Source: Spirochaetota bacterium
GTDB taxonomy: Bacteria; Spirochaetota; Spirochaetia; DSM-27196; PWMO01
Length of the DNA stretch: 17,250 nucleotides
Direction of reading: 5' to 3'
Assembly (NCBI GenBank): GCA_009908925.1
Contig: JAAAOH010000160.1
Span: 1-17,250, forward strand
The position numbers were made by a program, and so were the translations under genes. The notes beneath the pieces were generated by a model that saw only the letters and a list, made by a program, of their open reading frames with translations, made no database searches and was not told the DNA's origin. Of this stretch, positions 6,816-13,981 are shown piece after piece; the stretch's first letter is position 1, and every line of letters starts with the position of its first letter.

Positions 6816-8110
6816 GCGGGCGGCATCTGCCACGAGGCTTTCGAAAGCTCGCCGTCTCCGAGCGACGCGAGGCGCTGCGTGAGGCGCTCGGACTCACCGA
6901 CGCAGAGCTGGCTCAGGACGCGCCCTTCGCCGATCTGGCCGATGTCATGGTGGAATCTTCGGTGGGCGTGATGCCGGTGCCGCTCGGTATTGCCGGCGGC
7001 TTTCTCCTCGACGGCGAGAGCTATAATGTTCCGCTTGCCACCGAGGAGCCGTCTGTGATTGCCGCGGCCTCCTACGCCGCCGGAATCATCGCTCGCGCCG
7101 GGGGCTTCACCACCGGCGCCGACGAGCCGGTGATGACGGCGCAGGTGTTTCTCGAACCGCAGCCGGCACGACACGCCGGACCGGAGAGCCTGGCTGCTGC
7201 GCTCGAGGGCGAGCGCCCGCAGCTCGAGGGGGTGGCTCGCGGGGATCTGGAACGCATGGCCGGCCGGGGCGGAGGGTTTCGCGACCTGCGGATAGAGCCC
7301 CTCGCCGGCCTGGTGAAGATCGAAATCGATGTGGATGTACGGGACGCGATGGGCGCGAATCTCCTCAATACAGTCGCGGAACAGGTAAAAGAGGATGCCG
7401 CCCGGCTCTGCGGTGCACAGGCGCTCATGGCGGTGCTGACCAACGCAGCCCGGGGCCGGCGGGCACGAGCGTGGTTTGCCCTCCCCGTGGCAAAGCTCGC
7501 GCGGGCCGGTATCCCGGGTCCCGAGGTGGCCCGGCGTATCGTCGCCGCGACCGATGCGGCAAATACCGATGCGGGTCGCGCCGTGACCCACAACAAGGGA
7601 GTGATGAACGGTATTTCGGCCCTGGCGCTCGCCACAGCCAACGACACCCGCGCAATAGAGGCCGCGGCGCATGCGTGGGCCGCACGCGACGGTGTGTATC
7701 GCTCGCTGACGAGCTTCACCGTCGACGGCGAGGAGCTCCGTGGGTTCATCGACCTTCCGCTGGCATTCGCCACGGTCGGGGGCGCGGTGAGTTTTCATCC
7801 CCACGCCGAGCGCGCCCTCGCCCTGCTGGGGCACCCGAGCGCACCTACGCTCTCCCGCATTGCCGCTGCTGTCGGACTCGCGCAGAACTTCGCAGCGGTC
7901 TACGCGCTGGTCAGTGAGGGGATTCAGCACGGCCATATGCGTCTGCACGCCACGCGCGTGGCATACAAAGCCGGCGCCCGCGGCGACCGCGCCCGAGAGG
8001 TCGGCCGGGCGATCTGGGAGCAGGGCGACATAAGCGAAGAGGCCGCGCGCAGGCTCCTTCAGCCCGGCGAGCTTCAGCCCGGCGAGACTCAGTCGGAAGG
8101 GGGCGGGTGA
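6812..8110 (+). CDS. mvaA: Hydroxymethylglutaryl-CoA reductase, class II
   Basis: This enzyme converts HMG-CoA to mevalonate with two reduced nicotinamide cofactors. The 432-residue soluble protein has no membrane segment and matches the bacterial class II type: VESSVGVMPVPLGIAGGF (47-64), PLATEEPSVIAAAS (74-87) with Glu79, DVRDAMGANLLNTV (175-188), HNKGVMNGISAL (260-271) with catalytic Lys262, Asp278 in ATANDTRAIEA, and GHMRLHA (374-380) with His375. These correspond to the Glu/Lys/Asp/His set of the Pseudomonas mevalonii enzyme. Cofactor preference (NADH or NADPH) cannot be read with confidence. The extreme C-terminus contains LQPGELQPGE, caused by a perfect 15-base tandem duplication. The ATG overlaps the isomerase stop by four bases. 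Confidence 0.95.
   Translation: MSGRHLPRGFRKLAVSERREALREALGLTDAELAQDAPFADLADVMVESSVGVMPVPLGIAGGFLLDGESYNVPLATEEPSVIAAASYAAGIIARAGGFTTGADEPVMTAQVFLEPQPARHAGPESLAAALEGERPQLEGVARGDLERMAGRGGGFRDLRIEPLAGLVKIEIDVDVRDAMGANLLNTVAEQVKEDAARLCGAQALMAVLTNAARGRRARAWFALPVAKLARAGIPGPEVARRIVAATDAANTDAGRAVTHNKGVMNGISALALATANDTRAIEAAAHAWAARDGVYRSLTSFTVDGEELRGFIDLPLAFATVGGAVSFHPHAERALALLGHPSAPTLSRIAAAVGLAQNFAAVYALVSEGIQHGHMRLHATRVAYKAGARGDRAREVGRAIWEQGDISEEAARRLLQPGELQPGETQSEGGG
8057..8086 (+). repeat. 15-bp perfect tandem duplication in the HMG-CoA reductase tail
   Basis: CTTCAGCCCGGCGAG occurs twice back to back (8057-8071 and 8072-8086). It is in frame and adds one extra LQPGE unit near the protein's C-terminus. 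It looks like a recent slippage or duplication event in an unconstrained tail. Confidence 0.85.
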
Positions 8111-9084
8111 TGGGACGAGCCGCAGAGAACGCGGAGTGCACAGCCTCGCCGAGCCTCGCGCTCACCAAGTACTGGGGGAAGGTAGACGGAGGGGCCAACA
8201 TCCCGGCTACCTCGAGCCTGGCTGTAACGCTGCGAGAGCTCTCGAGCACGACACGGGTCGAACGCTCCGGCGGCACCGACATGGTGCTCATCGACGGAGT
8301 CCCGCAGAGTGAGTCACGATTTGCCCCCGTCTTCGAGGCCATACGAGCGGAAACCGGATCCACCGAACACTTCCTCGTCGAGAGCAGCAACAACTTCCCC
8401 ACCGCGGCGGGCCTTGCGAGCTCGTCATCAGGGATCGCCGCGCTAGTCTGCGCCGTGAATGCGCTCCTCGGCAGCGAGCTTCCCGCCTGGAAGCTCTCCC
8501 GGATTGCCCGGGTCGGCTCGGGCTCTGCCGCGCGGGCCGTCTTCGGCGGCTTCACGGCTCTTCCGGCCGGCGGCACCGAGGCGCAACCGGTGCACGACGC
8601 CAACCACTGGCCCGAGCTGCGGGTGGTTGTCGCCGTCCTGCAGAGCGGACCCAAGGCGGTCTCCTCTCGGGAGGCCATGGAGCGTGTGCGGCGCACCTCA
8701 CCCTACTTCGCCCCATGGATGGAAACCGCGGAGGAACTCTTTGCCGAGGCGCGGGAAGCGCTGTCGATCCGGGATCTCGAGCGCCTCGGACATGCGATGC
8801 GGCTGAGCTACCTGCGGATGTTTTCCACGATGTTTGCCGCCGACCCGCCGGTTCTCTACTGGCAGTCGCGGAGCCTCGCCGTCATCCACGCGTGCGAGGA
8901 TCTCCGCCGCGAGGGCGTACCTGCCTACGAGACGATGGACGCCGGACCCCAGATCAAGGTCCTCACCACCAATGATCACGTCGAGCGAGTGCGAGCTGCT
9001 CTCGCCACGGAGGCTGAACAGGTGCTCGTCTCGGGTGTCGGAGAGGGTCCCCGGGTCGCCGAAAAGACAGGAGTCGAGCCGTGA
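8107..9084 (+). CDS. mvaD: Diphosphomevalonate decarboxylase
   Basis: This GHMP-superfamily enzyme uses ATP to decarboxylate and dehydrate mevalonate diphosphate to IPP. The 325-residue protein shows SPSLALTKYWGK (14-25; Lys21 in the TKYWGK signature), NIPATSSLAVTL (31-42), the ATP loop NFPTAAGLASSSSGIAAL (96-113), GSGSAARAVFGGF (137-149) with Arg143, and MDAGPQIKVL (277-286) with the catalytic-base Asp278. These residues separate it from the kinases downstream. The start is a GTG at 8107 overlapping the reductase stop by four bases, or the adjacent ATG at 8110 sharing one base; a purine-rich GGAAGGGGGCGG precedes both. The gene ends in a GTGA overlap with the next gene. Confidence 0.94.
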   Translation: MMGRAAENAECTASPSLALTKYWGKVDGGANIPATSSLAVTLRELSSTTRVERSGGTDMVLIDGVPQSESRFAPVFEAIRAETGSTEHFLVESSNNFPTAAGLASSSSGIAALVCAVNALLGSELPAWKLSRIARVGSGSAARAVFGGFTALPAGGTEAQPVHDANHWPELRVVVAVLQSGPKAVSSREAMERVRRTSPYFAPWMETAEELFAEAREALSIRDLERLGHAMRLSYLRMFSTMFAADPPVLYWQSRSLAVIHACEDLRREGVPAYETMDAGPQIKVLTTNDHVERVRAALATEAEQVLVSGVGEGPRVAEKTGVEP

Positions 9085-10013
9085 AAGGAGCGACGCTGAC
9101 AGTACCCGGAAATCTATTGCTTTTCGGGGAGTACGCCGTTCTGGAGCAGGGCGGACTCGGTCTCGCCTGTGCCGTTGCCCCCCATGTTCGCACACGCCTC
9201 GAACCGGCCTCGCGCTTCTCCGTAGAGGGCCGGCTCGGGGCGCGATCCATCGGCTGGAGGCCCGGCGACGACAGCGACGACCGCGAGCTCCTGCACAAGG
9301 TCGGCCAGTTTCTGGTGGAGCAACTTGCGGCCCGCGGCGTGGATCTTCCCGCGTTCGAAACGAGGGTGCTCATCGATTCCTCCGAGTTCATGGGGACATC
9401 GGGAAACAAACGGGGATTCGGATCGAGCGCCGCCGCAACGGTAGCGCTGTGCACCACCGCGTGTGCGCTGGCGGGGATAGAAGATGAAGAGACGCAGTTC
9501 GAGCTTGCGGTCGGTGCACATCGCTTTGCGCAGGGCGGGCGCGGAAGCGGTTACGATGTTGCCGCCTCGTTTTTCGGCGGAATCGGGCTTCTCCGCGGCG
9601 GGGAGCGCCCCGAGTACGAGCGGCTACAGCTCGGCTGGCTGCCCGAGCTTTCGCTGCTGGAGATGGGCACCCCCGCGAGTACCGCGCACGCGCTCTCACG
9701 GTACGCCGCGTGGAAGGCCGGACACACCGACGAAGCGGTGCGCTTTCTGCAGAAATCCAACAGCCTCATTTCGGCCCTCATACGCTCCTCGAGCTGGGAA
9801 GAGGCAAAGCCCTATGTCGGTGAACTCACCGACCTCGGTCGCCGGCTCGGCCGGCAGATAGACATCCCGGCCGAGCCCGATGACGGTGACGAGTCGGGTC
9901 TCTGCAAAGCCGTCGGAGCGGGCGCCGAGCTCTTTCTCTGTCTCGACGATGACCGGTCCCGAACGGACACTATCCCGGTAGAAATCGATTGGGAGGGTTG
10001 CACATGGCGTTGA
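9081..10013 (+). CDS. Phosphomevalonate kinase
   Basis: This GHMP kinase is assigned to the phosphorylation of mevalonate 5-phosphate to the diphosphate. The 310-residue protein starts with GTG inside the decarboxylase stop (GTGA). It has GHMP motif 1 PGNLLLFGEYAVLE (9-22), the ATP loop KRGFGSSAAATVAL (110-123), GRGSGYDVAASFFGG (153-167) with Asp159, and a third motif SGLCKAVGAGAELFLCL (272-288). The third motif keeps Lys276 and GAG but lacks the usual GAGGG run seen in the mevalonate kinase next door. Its place between decarboxylase and mevalonate kinase, and the absence of any other candidate for this step, support phosphomevalonate kinase over other GHMP kinases. Sequence alone does not prove the substrate. 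Confidence 0.87.
   Translation: MKGATLTVPGNLLLFGEYAVLEQGGLGLACAVAPHVRTRLEPASRFSVEGRLGARSIGWRPGDDSDDRELLHKVGQFLVEQLAARGVDLPAFETRVLIDSSEFMGTSGNKRGFGSSAAATVALCTTACALAGIEDEETQFELAVGAHRFAQGGRGSGYDVAASFFGGIGLLRGGERPEYERLQLGWLPELSLLEMGTPASTAHALSRYAAWKAGHTDEAVRFLQKSNSLISALIRSSSWEEAKPYVGELTDLGRRLGRQIDIPAEPDDGDESGLCKAVGAGAELFLCLDDDRSRTDTIPVEIDWEGCTWR
9992..9996 (+). promoter_or_regulatory. Shine-Dalgarno that sets the mevalonate kinase start
   Basis: GGAGG within TGGGAGGGTTG lies seven bases before the ATG at 10004. It selects that ATG over an in-frame upstream start at 9989, even though the site is inside the 3' end of the preceding gene. Confidence 0.7.
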
Positions 10014-10987
10014 GCGGCTGGGGAGCATCCAAGCTCCTTCTCTTCGGTGAGCACGCGGCAGTCTACGGGTATCCGGCGGTCGGCGTTGCCCTTCCGGACG
10101 GCATCCGGCTGCACGTACGCCCCGACGGAAGGGCGTGGAACCTCCCGGGCATCCCGGCCGGCTACGTGCCGATTCTCAAGGAGCTGTTGTCGCACGCGGA
10201 GGCGGTGCTGGCCCACCGCTTCGACCCGGAAGCGGTCCGGTCCCTGCGCGGCGAGATCCGTATCGAGACCACCGTACCGCCGGGCGTCGGTTTCGGATCC
10301 TCGGCGGCAGTCTGCACCGCACTCGCACGCGCTCTGTTACCGGCCCTCACCGAGCCCGACGCGATGAGCATCTGGCAGCTTGCCCACGAGCTCGAGGTTT
10401 TCTTCCACGGGAGTCCGTCCGGCATCGACACCGGGATATCGAACCTCGGCGGGATACAGGCCTTCTCCTTCGAGGGCGGAAACCTGCCGCGAGCGACGAG
10501 CCTTCGAAACCCCGATCTGTTCCTGCTGGTGGGCGCCGTGCCCCGTACACACGACACGAAGGAGCTCGTCGGGCGCGTGAAGGCGGCACGAGAGACCGGC
10601 TCGGCGGAGGTCCGGCAGGCGCTTGCCTCTCTCGGAGGAATCGCAGAGGAGGCAATCGACCTTCTCGGTCTCACCGACGCTCCCGGGGTCGTCTCGCGGA
10701 TCGGCGAGTTCGCAGACCGCGCCCAGCAGCTACTCCGGGAGCTCGAGCTCTCGAACGCCCACCTGGAGACGGTGCTTTCCACTGCGGCGGATGCAGGCAG
10801 CGTGGGCGGAAAGCTCAGCGGCGCAGGCGGCGGCGGGGCGTTCTACACCGTCTTCGAGGACGCTGCGGCACTGCGGCGTGCCGAGGCTGCCGTCCGCCGT
10901 GACCTCGACCGCATCGCCGACGATCTGCCGTTGTTCTCCTACCGCGTCGTTGCCGGCGATGCCGAGCGGGTGACGACCGCTGCCTGA
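10004..10987 (+). CDS. Mevalonate kinase
   Basis: This GHMP kinase phosphorylates mevalonate to mevalonate 5-phosphate. From the ATG at 10004, set by a strong GGAGG, it has 327 residues and overlaps the phosphomevalonate kinase end by ten bases. Motifs: KLLLFGEHAAVYGYPAVG (10-27), PPGVGFGSSAAVCTAL (92-107) for ATP phosphates, HGSPSGIDTGISNLGGI (135-151) with the catalytic Asp142, and GGKLSGAGGGGAFYTV near the C-terminus. GEHAAVYG together with HGSPSGID is diagnostic for mevalonate kinase within the superfamily. It is the last gene of the operon; only 18 bases separate it from the convergent dehydrogenase gene, leaving no room for a standard terminator between the two stops. Confidence 0.94.
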   Translation: MALSGWGASKLLLFGEHAAVYGYPAVGVALPDGIRLHVRPDGRAWNLPGIPAGYVPILKELLSHAEAVLAHRFDPEAVRSLRGEIRIETTVPPGVGFGSSAAVCTALARALLPALTEPDAMSIWQLAHELEVFFHGSPSGIDTGISNLGGIQAFSFEGGNLPRATSLRNPDLFLLVGAVPRTHDTKELVGRVKAARETGSAEVRQALASLGGIAEEAIDLLGLTDAPGVVSRIGEFADRAQQLLRELELSNAHLETVLSTAADAGSVGGKLSGAGGGGAFYTVFEDAAALRRAEAAVRRDLDRIADDLPLFSYRVVAGDAERVTTAA

Positions 10988-11005
10988 GGCGTGCTGCGGG
11001 GCCGG

Positions 11006-11809
11006 TTATTCGCCGGTCGACCGGGCGCCACGTCTGGCGCCGCGGCGCCGTGACTGCAAGAGCCCCACCCCCCGCGCCACGACAGCACGCGGGAGCAGCC
11101 TCTCGAGAAACACCATCACCTTGAACGCGAACCCGTGGATGGCAACCCGCTTTCCCCGGAGAGCCGCCCGATAGCCGTACTCGACCACCTCCCGCGCGGT
11201 CGCCATCGATCGCGCCTCCGCGGACCCGATGCGCATCCCCGCGGCATCGTGAAATGGTGAGCGCGTCGGCCCCGGGCAGAGCGCGGTCACGCGGACGCCG
11301 TACGGGGCAAGCTCCCCGGCAAGCGCCTGCGACAGGGACAGACCGAAGGCCTTCGAGGCGTAGTAGACGCTCATGAGCGGGCCGGGCTGGAAGGCGGCGA
11401 CCGAGGCAACCTGTATGATCCGCCCGTGCCCCCTCGCAGCCATCGCACCCGCAACGACGTGGAACACCTGCATGCAGGCGGCGACGTTCAGGGCAATCAT
11501 CGCCTCGTTTCGCTCCCAGGAAGATTCGGTGAAGGAACCGAAGTCTCCGACCCCTGCGCTGTTGACGAAGAGATCGAGGTCCCGGCCGGATAGAGCTGCG
11601 TCGAGTTCGGTGATCGCGGCGGGGTCGGTCAGGTCGAGTGCATACGTTTCGGCATGCACGCCGAGGTAGGCGGCATCCGTGGCGACGGCACGCAGGTGAT
11701 CGGAACGCCGCGCGACGAGCATCAGGTCGTAGCCCTGCTCGGCGAGTAACTCCGAAAACGCGCGGCCGATGCCGCTGCTCGCACCCGTAATGAGCGCAGT
11801 CTTTCCCAC
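11006..11809 (-). CDS. Short-chain dehydrogenase/reductase
   Basis: This is a classical SDR of 267 residues. It has the cofactor loop TGASSGIG (8-15), the basic pair ARR (33-35) after strand 2 that suggests NADP(H) preference, ALDLTD (57-62), NSAG (83-86), Asn109 in IALNVAA, Ser136, and the YYASK run with Tyr149 and Lys153, then LCPGPTRSPF. The complete Asn-Ser-Tyr-Lys tetrad argues for an active oxidoreductase; the substrate cannot be told. The C-terminal region has a hydrophobic stretch (FAFKVMVFLERLLPRAVV) followed by an Arg-rich tail, possibly for membrane association. The start is a GTG at 11809 with a strong AAGGAGG five bases upstream. It is divergent from the glycosyltransferase and convergent with mevalonate kinase. 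Confidence 0.9.
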   Translation of the reverse strand: MGKTALITGASSGIGRAFSELLAEQGYDLMLVARRSDHLRAVATDAAYLGVHAETYALDLTDPAAITELDAALSGRDLDLFVNSAGVGDFGSFTESSWERNEAMIALNVAACMQVFHVVAGAMAARGHGRIIQVASVAAFQPGPLMSVYYASKAFGLSLSQALAGELAPYGVRVTALCPGPTRSPFHDAAGMRIGSAEARSMATAREVVEYGYRAALRGKRVAIHGFAFKVMVFLERLLPRAVVARGVGLLQSRRRGARRGARSTGE

Positions 11810-11814
11810 ACGGT

Positions 11815-11821
11815 CCTCCTT
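11815..11821 (-). promoter_or_regulatory. Strong Shine-Dalgarno of the SDR gene
   Basis: The minus strand reads AAGGAGG five bases before a GTG start, deciding the start at 11809. It overlaps by two bases the -35 box of the opposite-strand promoter. Confidence 0.7.
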
Positions 11822-11849
11822 GACGGCGGCACTCTACCCGGTTGATAAC
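11820..11849 (+). promoter_or_regulatory. Probable promoter of the glycosyltransferase gene, possibly leaderless
   Basis: TTGACG (11820-11825), an 18-base spacer, and GATAAC (11844-11849) form a good sigma-70-like promoter. The initiation codon GTG at 11855 lies five to six bases after the -10 box, where transcription would be expected to begin. No upstream start is possible because a TGA in the same frame sits at 11843-11845. Confidence 0.45.
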
Positions 11850-11854
11850 AGGCT

Positions 11855-13039
11855 GTGCAACATCACAGGTTTCTGTTCCTCGAATCCTTTTTCGGTGGCT
11901 CACACCGCGCCTTCGCGGAAGGACTGGTCGAGCATTCCCGCCACCGTATCGATCTGCTCACGCTTCCCGCCGAAAACTGGCGATGGCGCACCCGTGCGGC
12001 CGCACTGCAATTCGCCGACCGCCTCGCAGAGACGCGCGCCGCACCCCGGCCGACCACTCATCCCCAAGCCCGCCCTCTTCACCTCGAGGAGTACGACGGG
12101 ATCATCGCCACCGACCTGCTGACGCTCGCCGACTTCCGCGCGCTGGTCGCCGGACCGCCGATTCTGCTCTACGTGCACGAGAGCCAGATCACCTACCCGC
12201 TGCCGAAGGGGATGAGCCTCGACGCCGCAACCGCCTTCGTGGACATCCGCAACGTCCTCATGGCCGACCGCACCCTGTTCAATTCGCATTTCCACCTCCG
12301 ACGCTTCCTCGAGGTCGCCGCGGAGGTTCTGGAAGGCGCTCCGTCGTCGGAGCTCCGCGAGCTCGGCGCCTCCATCGCCGCGCACGCCGGCGTCCTGCAC
12401 CCGGGTTGCAGCCTCGACCGGCTGCTCGCCGGGCCACGCGGTGCTGCGGGCGCCGCCGGGGCCGGGGATGCCAGCGCAGCCGGGGATACGACAGCCACCG
12501 GGCCGCTCATCATCTGGAATCACCGATGGGAGTACGACAAGAACCCCGCGCCCTTTTTCCGGACCCTCGAGCGGCTCTCCGCCGAGGGCCTGGAGTTCCG
12601 ACTTGCGCTGCTCGGCGAGAACCCTCAATACCACCCGAAGGAGTTCGAGGCCGCACGCGGGAGTCTGGAGAAACACATCGTACAGTACGGGTATCTCGAC
12701 AACCGGGGGACCTACGAGCAGCTCCTGCGTGCGGGGGACATCGTGGTGTCGACCTCGGTACAGGAGAACTTCGGCATTTCGGTGGTCGAAGCGGTCGCAG
12801 CCGGCTGTCTCCCGCTCCTGCCTCGTCGCCTCTCCTATCCCGAGGTGATCCCCGCGGAATATCACGAAACCTGCCTCTACGACTCGAACCGGGAGCTCGT
12901 CTCCATGCTCCGTCGCTTCCTGCGGGACGGCGTGCCGTCGACTGCGGGGCTGCGGGACGCAATGCGACGGTACGGCTGGAGCAACCTGGGACCGGCGTAC
13001 GACCGGGAGCTCGAGAAGCTGGCAGAGAGCGGCTCGTAA
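11855..13039 (+). CDS. tRNA-queuosine alpha-mannosyltransferase-like glycosyltransferase (QTMAN/GTDC1 family, DUF3524)
   Basis: This 394-residue GT-B enzyme resembles animal GTDC1/QTMAN, which mannosylates queuosine in tRNA-Asp. The N-terminal DUF3524-type domain has FLESFFGGSHRAFAEGL (8-24), IIATDLLTLADFRAL (83-97), LLYVHESQITYPLP (104-117) and FNSHFHLRRFL (142-152). The C-terminal domain has IIWNHRWEYDKNP (219-231), LLGENPQYHPKEF (252-264) and the donor-site run SVQENFGISVVEAVAAGCLP (301-320), then SYPEVIP. An Ala/Gly-rich linker (about 193-217), encoded by near-repeats around GCCGGGGAT, joins the domains. The only usable start is GTG at 11855, with no convincing Shine-Dalgarno. The tRNA-modification genes mnmA and dusA are on the same segment. 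Whether the bacterial enzyme mannosylates queuosine is inference from family. Confidence 0.85.
   Translation: MQHHRFLFLESFFGGSHRAFAEGLVEHSRHRIDLLTLPAENWRWRTRAAALQFADRLAETRAAPRPTTHPQARPLHLEEYDGIIATDLLTLADFRALVAGPPILLYVHESQITYPLPKGMSLDAATAFVDIRNVLMADRTLFNSHFHLRRFLEVAAEVLEGAPSSELRELGASIAAHAGVLHPGCSLDRLLAGPRGAAGAAGAGDASAAGDTTATGPLIIWNHRWEYDKNPAPFFRTLERLSAEGLEFRLALLGENPQYHPKEFEAARGSLEKHIVQYGYLDNRGTYEQLLRAGDIVVSTSVQENFGISVVEAVAAGCLPLLPRRLSYPEVIPAEYHETCLYDSNRELVSMLRRFLRDGVPSTAGLRDAMRRYGWSNLGPAYDRELEKLAESGS
12461..12487 (+). repeat. Imperfect 18-bp repeat in the glycosyltransferase linker
   Basis: GCCGGGGAT occurs at 12461-12469 and again at 12479-12487, an 18-base step, followed each time by related sequence. 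It encodes part of an Ala/Gly/Asp linker between the two glycosyltransferase domains. Confidence 0.5.
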
Positions 13040-13079
13040 GCGAGACAACGGCGCGACCGCGTTCGCGGACCGGGCGGCC

Positions 13080-13100
13080 GTCGGTCCCCTGCGGGCCGAC
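13080..13100. terminator. Possible hairpin between convergent genes
   Basis: GTCGG-T-CCC pairs with GGG-CCGAC around a four-base loop, giving an eight-pair stem with one bulge. It lies between the convergent glycosyltransferase and dehydrogenase genes. There is no T-run on either side, so it would not be a standard intrinsic terminator. Confidence 0.25.
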
Positions 13101-13981
13101 TACGAGTCGATGCCGTTCATGTGCGCAAGCACTCGATAGAGCCCCTGCGTCCCAAGCTTCTCCCAGCCGAGGGCCTTCGCCGAGAGGTAGAACTGGTGAA
13201 CGAGAGAGAGACCGGGCATGGACAGATTCATGCGCTCCGCCTCAGCCAGTGCGATTCCCATGTCCTTCACGAAGTGCTCGATGTAGAAGCCGGGATCGTA
13301 GTTCCCCTGCGCAATCCGCGGGCCGAGGTTGTTGATGAGAAAAGACGAGGCGGCACCCGTTCCGATGACACCGATGACGCTGTCGAGATCCAGACCTGCG
13401 CGGTAGGCGTAGAGGAGGGACTCCACAACGCCGATCATGGTGCCGGCGACCAGGGTCTGATTGCACATCTTGGTGTGCTGTCCCGCGCCGGCCGGCCCCA
13501 TCAGCCGGACGTTCTCGCCGAGCACCTGGAATGCCGGGAGCATGCGCTCGAAGGTGTCGTCATCTCCGCCGACCATGATCGCGAGCGACCCGTTCTGAGC
13601 CCCGACGTCACCGCCGGAGACGGGCGCGTCGAGGGCAAGAAGATCCCGCTCGGATGCGGCGGCGGCGATACGCTGCGCGAGGGACGGCTCCGAGGTGGTC
13701 ATGTCGACGAGCACGGTGCCGCTGTCGCAGGCATCGAGGATACCGTTCTCACCGAAGTACACCTCTTCCACGTCGCGCGGGTAGCCCACGATAGTGAATA
13801 CGGCCTCGGCCGACCCGGTTGCCGCAGCCGGCGAATCGTACCAGACGGCTCCCCGCTTCTCGAGCTCGGCAGCCTTGGACCGGGTCCGGTTGTAAACCGA
13901 GACCTCGTAGCCGGCCTCGATGAGGTTCAAACACATGCTCCGTCCCATGATACCCGTGCCGATCCATGCGATGCGCTTCAT
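13100..13981 (-). CDS. Beta-hydroxyacid dehydrogenase (3-hydroxyisobutyrate dehydrogenase family)
   Basis: This is an NAD(P)-dependent beta-hydroxyacid dehydrogenase of 293 residues. It has the Rossmann loop WIGTGIMGRSM (6-16), NRTRSKAAEL (31-40) where the basic residues suggest NADP(H), DMTTSEPS (93-100), the substrate motif DAPVSGGDVGAQNGSLAIMV (118-137), and GPAGAGQHTKMCNQ (162-175) with catalytic Lys171 and Asn174. The C-terminal helical domain (FLINNL, HFVKDMGIALAEA) is typical. Members act on 3-hydroxyisobutyrate, tartronate semialdehyde, glyoxylate/succinic semialdehyde or related compounds; the sequence does not decide. The start overlaps the stop of the upstream histidine kinase gene by four bases (ATGA), so the two are co-transcribed, an unusual partnership for this enzyme. 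Confidence 0.9.
   Translation of the reverse strand: MKRIAWIGTGIMGRSMCLNLIEAGYEVSVYNRTRSKAAELEKRGAVWYDSPAAATGSAEAVFTIVGYPRDVEEVYFGENGILDACDSGTVLVDMTTSEPSLAQRIAAAASERDLLALDAPVSGGDVGAQNGSLAIMVGGDDDTFERMLPAFQVLGENVRLMGPAGAGQHTKMCNQTLVAGTMIGVVESLLYAYRAGLDLDSVIGVIGTGAASSFLINNLGPRIAQGNYDPGFYIEHFVKDMGIALAEAERMNLSMPGLSLVHQFYLSAKALGWEKLGTQGLYRVLAHMNGIDS

Noticed and set aside
6416..7948. Long minus-strand open frame (510 codons) across the isomerase and HMG-CoA reductase genes
   Set aside because: It lies antisense to two genes with complete catalytic motifs, has a low-complexity Arg/Ala/Ser/His composition, and is the expected mirror frame of GC-rich codons.
10988..11040. Possible terminator after the mevalonate operon (CCGG-TTATTCG-CCGG)
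   Set aside because: The stem is only four to six pairs, extends into the SDR coding end, and has no T-run, so I do not call it a terminator.
10815..11903. Minus-strand open frame of 362 codons over the SDR gene
   Set aside because: The overlapping frame 11006-11809 has the complete SDR tetrad and a strong ribosome site; this one is Arg-rich shadow.
11842..13335. Plus-strand open frame of 497 codons over the glycosyltransferase gene
   Set aside because: It is the +1 shadow of the glycosyltransferase frame, Arg/Pro-rich with no recognisable domain, and runs into the convergent dehydrogenase gene.
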